Assembly (NCBI GenBank): GCA_024336345.1
Contig: JANFOG010000012.1
Coordinates: 248,001-312,000, forward strand
Source: Mariannaea sp. PMI_226
Lineage: Eukaryota; Ascomycota; Sordariomycetes; Hypocreales; Nectriaceae
Length of the DNA: 64,000 bases
Direction: 5' to 3'
In this document: positions 55,986-64,000 of the stretch, one piece after another
How the letters are laid out: each line of letters begins with the position of its first letter
Numbering within the stretch: the stretch's first letter is position 1
Notes under the pieces: model-generated
Databases searched by the model: none
What the model saw: only the letters and a program-made list of their open reading frames with translations
What the model was told of the DNA's origin: nothing
Made by a program: the position numbers and the translations under genes

Positions 55986-58434
55986 TCATTCTATTAAATT
56001 GAATGAAATATTAACGAGGTCGAGATAGAACATACCGCATCGAAAGCTGACTTCCGCAGCGCCAACCTCAGCTTCGATTGTGAACTGCACCCTAAAGTGG
56101 TGCTTCTGTCCAGCCAACCGCTTGTACCACTTCTTATTCATCTCCGTGACTTTGCACCTTTGTGTGTTGCTAAGGTCGACTTGCATCCATGTGAGGTTGC
56201 GGACGATACCTGTAGATAAGTCAATATTCATCCCTTGAGAAATTAGATTTGAATTTATTTTCTCCGCTTCGTCTTCTACCATATTTTATTCTTCTCTCTA
56301 GTACCTCTAATTTTGGCACTTCATCTGAGCATTTCCACCTACCTATCTCATTATATGACGGAGGCGGATTGTGCAATGAGGTCATGATATCCACCCTGCC
56401 AAACCACTCTGACTCGGGGATATCAGGTGCGAAGTGCATGCAATAGTTGTAGGCAAGTTTCTGGCCTTCAATGACTCGGCTTCCCTATTTCAGGTTAGTG
56501 ATGATGTTTCATTTTCTCACCTTTAGTTAGTTGCAATAGGGAGAGCGAGGGTCCAGAACTGCTCGGGAAGAGGAATGACAACCTTCTTGATAAACCAGTC
56601 CATAGAACCAACAATCCATTTTTGGTTGAACTGATCCGTGATAATACGGCCCGCCCCCCTTGCCTCCCTCTGCACTGGCTTCCAATGGTCGCAGAGCCGC
56701 CGACCGTAGCGTTTCCGGTATGGGATACCAAACGACGCGCGAGCACATCGCCGGGGGAACATGGGCACATTTTCTAGGGACTGTTTCAAATTACAGAGAA
56801 GGCCACGGCAGACGGAGAGCTGAGGTTCAGTAGAGACGTGAAGTTTGACGCTCTTGAGAAGGTCATGCTTGGGACTCTCGAAATATTCCTTCATCTTGTG
56901 TTGGACGTATTTAGAACTGCAGAGGCCACCAGACAGGAGAACGTGGTCCTGAGTAGATGCAAATATGTAAGCCATGAATGGAAGATGGGAATGTCTCAGC
57001 AAAACTGACCACATTGATAGAGCCGCGAAGCGAGGTAGCGAGATTATCCATCATCTCATCCACATGCGTTACGATTCCGCTTACCTGCTTGTCAAAAAGT
57101 TGCTCAAGCTCCCTCCTAAATTAATTGGCTATCAGCATGACTTTCACCAAATATAACAGGAGACGACGACCAACCAGGAAAACTCCATCTCACCCCTCGA
57201 AATACGCAAGGAAGCATCTGTTAATAGAACCCTCAGATCTGGGATCTTAATCTTGAAACAATCCTCGTGGTCGTACTGCGTTCGTCCTAGTGCGTGCTTG
57301 TTACTCTGGAAAGCGGTACTGCTCATCATCTGCCAAGCGACGTCTTCAACGGGATTCTGGAGGAGATGAGCGATTCCATGAAGCCGAGATGCCACAAGAT
57401 TTTGGAACTCGGCGTCGATGTAAGTCGATCCGACCTCGCCGCCGATGGGAAGGTTAGTCAAGTTGTACGTCCAAATCGACAGAGCACAATATGCGTTGTA
57501 CTGACGCAGTGCAACTTACCCACGACTGGATTAAGCTCAGTTGTAGACGCTCTACCTTCGTCCTTATCATCAATTGTTAACAAGCACAAGTCCTATCTCT
57601 CTAGGTCAGCAAAAATAATCAAACGAAGAGATGAAAGGACTGGATAGTGGTTAACACACCACTGTTCCACCTCCGGCATCCACAATCAAGACCGAGTCAC
57701 CGTTCTATATAAAAAAATCATGAGAAACCAGCAAGTTTTGTGTCCAGATAGATACCACAAATACCTCAAAAATGCCTTCTTCACAAAGAGTATACGCTGC
57801 AACAGCCTGAGGCTCAGTTAGGTTGACCGCGATTGTGAACCCGTCATATCGACCAAATCCAGCACCACGAGCAAGGAGCTTGAACACGTCGACGATATCC
57901 GGACTCCAGGTCGCTGGCACACTGAAGACGAACTGAATATTCGCATATTCCCATTTCTTCCCGTTTAGAACCTGAGGAGAAAAATAGTCCCGTAGCGTCT
58001 CATATAGTCGTTCCATGTAGTCGATATACAGGCGCTTCACGAATTCCTGATGCTCTAGTCCACTATCATACTTCCCAAGCTCCACCTTGAACCATTCCTC
58101 AACCCTTCGGTCGTTGACCCGGTCGGTATCTGCATCGCACAAAAAGCCCCAATTCACTGGCTTGGCGCGCTGGCTCTGACTGTTCACTTCATAGGTAAGG
58201 CGCGTTGGTACTTTATTCTCAAGCCGCCTTCCAGGCCAGTCTTGGAAGACCTTGATGGTAGAACTATTTCGGGCCTTGTTGAGGTAGGCGACCCCTGTGC
58301 CTAATTATCTCCATCCCGTAGTCCGTTAGTGCAAGTCCATTAAATTGAAAACTTCCCAATTCATGCTTAAGAGGGAGAGACGCACAGCTCATTCCTATGT
58401 CGATGGCGACAAGTAGATCCGGACTCGACTCCAT
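55986..58434 (-). CDS. Hsp70-like actin-fold ATPase (fungal, divergent)
   Basis: Nine exons: 58386-58434, 57765-58300, 57660-57704, 57524-57592, 57175-57434, 57010-57115, 56583-56948, 56343-56484 and 55986-56209, giving about 598 residues with consistent phases. The actin/Hsp70 nucleotide-binding fold shows phosphate 1 DLLVAIDIGMSCTGVAYL, FVFSVPATWSPDIVDVF and EPQAVAAYTL, phosphate 2 VLIVDAGGGTVDL, and the adenosine motif HVLLSGGLCSSKYVQ. The C-terminal 200 residues are not a canonical Hsp70 substrate domain. Such Hsp70-like proteins are numerous in filamentous fungi and mostly uncharacterised. The last two introns are uncertain: exon 9 could start at 56233, and the stop lies in what may be an unspliced intron. 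A missed splice or a damaged 3' end is possible. Confidence 0.85.
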
Positions 58435-59112
58435 TGCATCTAGAGTGCAGGTAGAGAATATGTAGAAAAGGGGTAGACAAAATCCACACAGCGACTGAGG
58501 TGCGATACGAATTGCTTGTAACCTCTAGTACATTACATTAGGTTCGCTCCGTGAATTCATGGAGCTTGCTCTCAAATGTCTTCCGAACCAACTTGAACGG
58601 GCACAGTTTAGGCACTGTCCAAGCCACCAACCATGATTCTGACGTCGTCGTGAAGTAAGGCCAAAGGAAAGGACCAAGAACATATCTTTTGGCTGTTGCG
58701 GCGATGAAACTATCATCACCATCTGACAAGTAATGTTACTATTGTGTGACGATTTCTGCGGCGGTGGCTTCAGCTGCTCAAACGAAAAGCCAGTGGCATG
58801 ACGACGCCCATTTTCTGGACGGCACAATCAGTCAGAAGCGGCTTAGCATATCAAGATTAAAATTTAGCTTTTGCTGGCCGCTGACGTTGCCATTGGCTCT
58901 AATACGTACGGCAAAGGAGTTGGTATGTACCGTTCTCTGGTATATTCCTACGGTCTGATAAAGGGACAGCGCGACGCGGCTTTGGGCTAATGAGGTCGCT
59001 TTGTACATTTCTTATTTAAGCTGATGGCATAACAAAAACATCTCAGAAAACTGCTACCTCTGATGGATAGCTGTGCCTCCCATTCACTATAGTAATCATT
59101 AACAAGGCCAAA
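58435..59112. other. intergenic, possible small ORF
   Basis: A 63-codon frame at 58538-58729 (minus, MSDGDDSFIAATAKRYVLGP...) looks protein-like but is short and unmatched. Otherwise the interval is the divergent promoter region of the Hsp70-like gene and the membrane protein at 59113. Confidence 0.45.
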
Positions 59113-60207
59113 ATGAGCAGCTCAACTATTACTGCGACTACTTCCACCTCCCAAACCGCAAGCTCTGCTGCCACTTCTTATACAGAAGATTCCGAATCCT
59201 ACTCATACGGAAAACCAGTGTCTGCTGGTGCTGCGGTAGGAATAGGAATCGGCTCTGCTGTAGCAGGAGGCCTCATTACAGCGGCTGTCTTTTTATTTCT
59301 TAGATGGCGCCGCCGTAACCGCCGTGAGCACTTAGAGACTGCCCCGAAGCACGCATCAGAACAAAAACCGGAGTCCCAAACCTTGGGATCCGGCGCACTC
59401 GACACCCTTCCACAACCCATCCCTTACAGCGCGCTTATTCAAGATCTCAGCAAGCTCGAGACGGCCATCAAGAACTTCGTCGACAACTTTTTCCACACTC
59501 AACGAGCTTCCTCAGATATCCGTGAGGATCCACTGATTGTCCTCGCCGGACCAGCCCCCGATGGAGTCTCATGGGCAGCGAGACTATTGCATCCAGAGAC
59601 TCGACTCATTGGATTGCGATCTTTGATCGCGCGGGCTGTGTTTAAAAGGATCGACCCGCGATTTGACCCCATGGACACATTATTGCCAGTCCATGTGGCG
59701 GTCGTTTATTCGAGCATCCTTGCTGAAGCAAATGCGATAAATGATGGTTCGAGTAAGGCCTCGACTCCCTGAGCTCTCTAGCGCCTGTATCTCGTTAAAA
59801 GTAATGCATTTAACCTGGTCTTTACAGGCGTCCCGTATTTTCAAGCCATCTGGCGCCAGATGACTGCCTATCTTCTCCCCTTGACCTCCCACTCCTCTCG
59901 GATCTCAGAGGGGGAGTCTCGAAAGGAAAGCATCCGCTCTCTCGCCTCCGACATAACCGCAGCAACCGGGCCTATCAGAAACCAGAAATCGCCAGAGCGA
60001 TGCCTCCAGGTGTTGGAGGATCTGCTTGGAGACGCCGCCATATTAGGCTTCAGGCTCTTCTCACAGGCCGATGAATGGGAGTGTTCGTGGTCTGTTCCAC
60101 GGCGCGGGGGCATAGTTGTTTTTCCAGGCTTGAATTTGCTCGGCCATATCAAAGACTCCGACGAGGTTCAAGTCACAGCTATTTCCAACGAGGTAGTTGA
60201 GAATTAG
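59113..60207 (+). CDS. single-pass membrane protein, function unknown
   Basis: Two exons, 59113-59752 and 59828-60207, with a 75-nt phase-1 intron, giving 339 residues. The first 35 residues are Ser/Thr-rich and uncharged, as in heavily O-glycosylated ectodomains. A transmembrane helix at about 39-64 (GAAVGIGIGSAVAGGLITAA then VFLFL) is followed by the stop-transfer RWRRRNRR. The remaining 265 residues would be cytosolic and contain predicted helices (LIQDLSKLETAIKNFVDNFF) plus a conserved-looking block around residues 140-180. There is no signal peptide, so an Nout/Cin type III topology is likely. No domain is recognised. The next gene converges on it. Confidence 0.75.
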
Positions 60208-60503
60208 GCGAATAAGTTGGATATCACAAAGACGAACGCTCGGACTGTACCTTTATATGCCATAGTTTACCTGTTTCGGTGTTGAGTGGATACGTAGGTA
60301 GGGAATAGTATGAAGACTGGGCTGTAGTCCCAAACTGTGAGATGCAAACTCTACTTCAAGAATGTGCAATGATCTCTGATTCAGTCGAAATGGGATATCT
60401 GCTTGGCTGGATGCTCCTCCCGGAGGCGCTGGAGGGTATGAAGGACTGAGAAGCATGAATTAGTTTAAGGATGAATCTTTGCGCATTCAACTCGCTATGA
60501 CCG

Positions 60504-61181
60504 CTAACCCTTTTGAGCATTCTCCACACTCTGACCTTCCAATTCAGCGGCCCAAATGTTCGGCGCCTCTCGACACGGAAGCTCTTGGGGTGGCAGAGGT
60601 GGTGCTGTGGCTAGCATGCTTTCCGGTCGTGGAGAGATGGGACGCTGGCTCGAAGCGCGGCACAGCCCTGGAGATGATATCACAGGTGCCAAAGACGCTC
60701 TGGCTACCGAGGTAGACGGCTGTCCATCAGTGAGCGTCCCGCTTGGGATGAGCATCAGATGCATAGTGTTGATCGCTGCTAACAACGTCGGGTGAACGGC
60801 TGTGAGTGCCTTTTCCCGTTCAGCTAGCTTGGGGTAAGTTCGCAATAAATAACCCACACGCTGCGCAAACGAGGACAACTTGGAATCGGTGTCTTGAAGG
60901 ATAAACTGCCCAAATTCATCGAGGACGGTGATCGTTCTCCGGATGCAATCAACAATCCATTTGCGATAATGTTCCGGGTATCGTCGCAAGAGCTGGGCTG
61001 CCTCGACGCGACAGGCCACCGCATGCTCGAGATCGTCTTCAATTTGCTGAACAAGCCTTACCAGGGTTTGGGCGTCCACGGCAATTCCCTGCATTTGGAT
61101 TCCGATCTCGACAAAGCGAAACGTGGCGTCGAGACCCGACAGTGACGAAGTTACCAAGCTTCCCTCCATAGTCTGTCCCAT
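60504..61181 (-). CDS. hypothetical helical protein
   Basis: Intronless, 225 residues. The first about 145 residues are predicted alpha-helical with heptad-like spacing (GIAVDAQTLVRLVQQIEDDL, RKWIVDCIRRTITVLDEFGQ, KLAEREKALTAVHP). A Pro/Ser-rich tail of about 80 residues follows. The helical part resembles in style the N-terminal helical domains that precede STAND or effector modules in fungi, but I recognise no specific family and there is no nucleotide-binding domain next to it. The ATG at 61181 opens the frame shortly before the helical part. Confidence 0.6.
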   Translation of the reverse strand: MGQTMEGSLVTSSLSGLDATFRFVEIGIQMQGIAVDAQTLVRLVQQIEDDLEHAVACRVEAAQLLRRYPEHYRKWIVDCIRRTITVLDEFGQFILQDTDSKLSSFAQRVGYLLRTYPKLAEREKALTAVHPTLLAAINTMHLMLIPSGTLTDGQPSTSVARASLAPVISSPGLCRASSQRPISPRPESMLATAPPLPPQELPCREAPNIWAAELEGQSVENAQKG

Positions 61182-61779
61182 TTGAGAATGATTGCCGTTT
61201 GAAAGGTCTAAGGGCTTTATTGGTAGGATAATACTGGGTTTTAGATTTTGGTAGACTGGATAGTGCCTCCAAAGGAGGAAACCGTCAATATTTTCGAGGG
61301 ATGTAGCTTAAGCATCACAGAGGGCTTCGATGTTTGATCTCGGGACTGGTTAAATTCATCTACACTGGCTTATCCAGCCACGCCCTTTATGACCAAAGAC
61401 TGTTATGTAAGCTAGAAACTGACAGGTAGAAACTCTATCTAGCATCGCCAACTACCTGTGCAACCTACTTGCGACAGAGTTCGCCATCTCACACCAGTGG
61501 TCTAACAATCACTTCTTTATCATCACAACTGCAACAGACACAATTATCGAATATTTTGCTGCAATAGCTAGAGGATCACATTGACATGTTTCCGGAGCTT
61601 ATTATCTTGTGCATAAGATTGGAGTAAACTATATACAGATAAGGTAAATAAATTTACTGCGTTAGTTGTGAAGGTGATGCACATGCACCACTTCTTCCTC
61701 CCCTCCCCCCCCCCCCCCCAAAAAAAAAAAAAAAAAGAAATCCTAAAAAAAATCTAGTGATCTTTTCGATCATAGTCTC
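61182..61779. other. intergenic with C/A homopolymers
   Basis: About 600 bp without a gene. A run of 15 C followed by 16 A at about 61706-61736 is notable as a possible assembly weak point. The rest is A+T-rich. Confidence 0.7.
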
Positions 61780-63314
61780 TTATTTTATTGTCTCTACAGG
61801 CTTTGTTCGACACTGACCAGCGAGGCCCGAGTCAGTCGTATCACCACATGTGGCAAAGGCATCATCCGTCAAAATAAAGTAAGCGCCTAGGTTGAGAAAG
61901 CATGTAGGCACCTGGCCCCAGACGAGGTGATCAAGCTTGACATGATCGCTACCTCCGCCGTTGAGTGCGCAATCAATGATGGCCTTGTAGTATGGCTCCC
62001 GATTACCAAGTCCGTACTTGGCCATATTATCGTAGAATTCAGTCTCGGGCTCGGTCCATTGGAGAATTGTCCAGTTGTCGTCCGCTCTCATAAGATAGAA
62101 GCAGTATTCTTCACCGTCTCTGAGAGCGAGCCATTGGCGACCCGTAGAGCCGCACTTCTCGCGCGAATCAACGTTCTTGTCGGCAACTAGAACCATGCGG
62201 GCGGCCTTCAAAACATCATTTGCTACTTTGACCTTAATATTGTAAGAAATAGAGTCGAAGGCGGCAGTAACGGCTGCCGTGTCGTCGTCAATCAGAAACC
62301 AGCCACCATTGAAAAACTTGGCGATTTTGCTCTGATAGGTATCCCACTTGGGTGCTGGTAAGGAGTTATACTCATCATCGTTCTGGCCATGGCCTGTGGC
62401 GATACGAAGGGTATTTTCTAGCGTTTCGACGGCCTTTGCAAAGGTGCCAGCGAGAGCACTTGAGATGGAGCCTTGGTCGATTCCACCATTGTCACCCTTT
62501 GCACTTGCTAGGCCAGAGAAGAGGCCGCTAAGGAATCCTAGGCCAGCACCTACGCCAGGACCCTATCGCGCGAATTCGACGTTAGCGCTGGAGTAACCAA
62601 AGGAGGAAATTGGAAGACGAGGTCTCAAGAGCTTACCAACGCAAGGCCTCCAAAAGCTCCTCCCATTGCGGAGGCAGCGGAAAGCCAGGACAACACATCG
62701 CCAGTGTTAGCTTCGGAGCCCTGAAAGTCACTGACCATCTGCCCGATGTTCAGACCAGAGATGAGAGCGCTATCGCTAAGTTTACTGTGAAGCACATTGA
62801 ACTTTCCATGCATGCCTTTGACAGCTTGGAAGATCCAGTACGAGTCTTTGCCCAAGGCGTTCGTTCCGTACTTGTCATATTGATCTTCACAGGTCATGCC
62901 TCCCAAGGGATCACAATCATCAGCCAACAAGGAACAGCCATCGACACTAGACTTCCCTGAAGCAGTGCCACCTTGGACCAGGGTCTCCATGTGCTTAACC
63001 CATGAGTTTTGGCCATCTATTGAGATCCAGATTGTCAGCTGAATTATTTTGGTCTTATATTCCCGTCGTGGCAGGAGATATATATTTACGTAGGAACTTG
63101 AACGAAACTAACCTGATGAAGAAACGATAGTCAAGTCAAGAGAAATACCTGCCGATGTTTGATCCCAAAGCGCATCGACACCTTCAGGGGTGGTCAGATC
63201 CCAACCCTGACAGAGTGATTGTTTACTGTCCAAGGCATCTCTCTTGGCGATGCTGGGAGTTGGTGAGGCTACAGCTGAAATAGCAAAAATCAGAAAGCCA
63301 GCAGTAGACTTCAT
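61780..63314 (-). CDS. secreted protein with glycine-zipper-like segment
   Basis: Three exons: 63113-63314, 62637-63016 and 61780-62562, giving 454 residues with consistent phases. A signal peptide (MKSTAGFLIFAISAVASPTP) is followed by SIAKR, a Kex2-type dibasic site. The middle (about 175-215) is a Gly/Ala-rich hydrophobic stretch (AASAMGGAFGGLALGPGVG then AGLGFLSGLFSGLASA), able to insert in or pack against membranes. The C-terminal part is acidic, with LPAPKWDTYQSKIAKFFNGG and several Cys. The order hydrophobic Gly-zipper, then LE...LR, then an FxNGGWF block recalls the region that follows the chitinase domain in killer-toxin-like fungal GH18 proteins; here it stands alone. That link is from memory and uncertain. 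Function, toxic or otherwise, is not established. Confidence 0.75.
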
Positions 63315-64000
63315 TTTTTACTAACAACTTCGAGGGACTCGGAGCTTGAAAAGAATGTTTAGCCAATGTGAAGAGGTTAACGGCTGGCTGGCTAGGAAGG
63401 AAATGAGTAAGATCAGGATGAAGGTGAGACATGAACAGTTCCAGTAACATGAGTTGATTTATATATCTTTTCGTCTTTCAAGCTGCCCACCCCATAGACC
63501 ATGACCACGACTGTCTGTTTACTTCTAATCATAACTGAGTCCAGGTCTGCACATGCTTGGGCTGCTCGTATTTTCCTCCATTGACTTGTAAAAACGAATA
63601 GCATACTAAGGATCTGGCTTGAGATGAGAGGATTCCGCACGGCTTCCAAGGTACAAAGGAGACGTAATCAACAAAGATTCAAGATGCATTTCAGCAAATT
63701 AAGCATCCATTTAAAGTTAAATGCAGCGCTTTTCGACATTATCCAGCCAGTCAGGATCTTAGAATTGCTAGAATTTCACGTTGAAAGGATTATTGCCCCG
63801 GCGCAGATGTTACAGAACGGATTTGATTTTGTTTCAGTGTATCCCTCCATACCAAAGACATAGCCCATTACAGTGTTGCAAGCTTCCTTGTTTAATCTCA
63901 ACTTGATATGGAAATGAGAGTGGCAATGCAATACTCAGCGTAGGTCAACGTCATGAGACGAACCAATGATAACGGGAGAAGAGACATAAGCATGCATACA
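63315..64000. other. intergenic, right edge of window
   Basis: Promoter side of the secreted-protein gene and about 500 bp beyond. No gene or repeat is recognised. Confidence 0.65.

Noticed and set aside
1..64000. CRISPR arrays, bacterial operons, prophage or integron features
   Set aside because: The window is eukaryotic nuclear DNA with spliceosomal introns; no such structures are seen.

Overview
The window is nuclear DNA of a filamentous ascomycete, most likely a Sordariomycete and possibly a Fusarium relative; the genus is inference. The grounds are genes with several short introns (about 45-120 nt, GTAAGT-type donors, CTAAC-type branch sites), Zn(II)2Cys6 regulators, a cytochrome P450, a LaeA-like methyltransferase, a hybrid histidine kinase and an intron-containing tRNA-Arg(UCG). 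Every multi-exon model was joined by hand from splice signals and checked for reading phase; none has transcript support.

Layout. 0-17 kb is gene-poor: a 13-bp minisatellite at the left edge, a secreted CAP/PR-1 protein (2.2 kb), a homologue of the ethanol-regulon activator AlcR (5.7-8.5 kb, minus), about 7.5 kb without a recognisable gene, then a five-exon gene for the spliceosomal protein SmE (16 kb, minus) that is too fragmented to appear as a long ORF. The tRNA-Arg follows at 17.9 kb.

19-30 kb is a compact catabolic cluster: a small Dabb (stress-responsive A/B barrel) protein, a Zn2Cys6 regulator, a CYP504-like P450, fumarylacetoacetase, homogentisate 1,2-dioxygenase and a LaeA-like methyltransferase. 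The P450 (inferred aromatic-acid hydroxylase), the dioxygenase and the fumarylacetoacetase fit hydroxyphenylacetate to homogentisate to fumarate plus acetoacetate. Maleylacetoacetate isomerase was not found. The three intergenic promoter regions of the first five genes share dense CGGAA/TTCCG half-sites, a candidate operator for the cluster regulator. A decayed, transition-mutated copy of part of the regulator gene lies between the P450 and fumarylacetoacetase genes.

31-40 kb holds an intronless PAS hybrid histidine kinase and an amine-use pair: an APC-family permease and a copper amine oxidase. 41-49 kb is mostly non-coding and holds a SET-domain pseudogene with its catalytic core deleted, a long poly-C tract, a short telomere-like repeat and a kinase-like protein with a DFN in place of DFG.

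49-64 kb is accessory-looking: a polytopic membrane protein, a GMC alcohol oxidase (possibly linked in function to the AlcR homologue), a P-loop ATPase relic, a nine-exon Hsp70-like ATPase, a single-pass membrane protein, a helical protein of unknown function and a secreted protein with a glycine-zipper-like segment. The most notable results are the variant homogentisate cluster with its candidate operator, the RIP-like relic, the unusual splice junction in the dioxygenase, and the very long loop in the AlcR-like zinc cluster.
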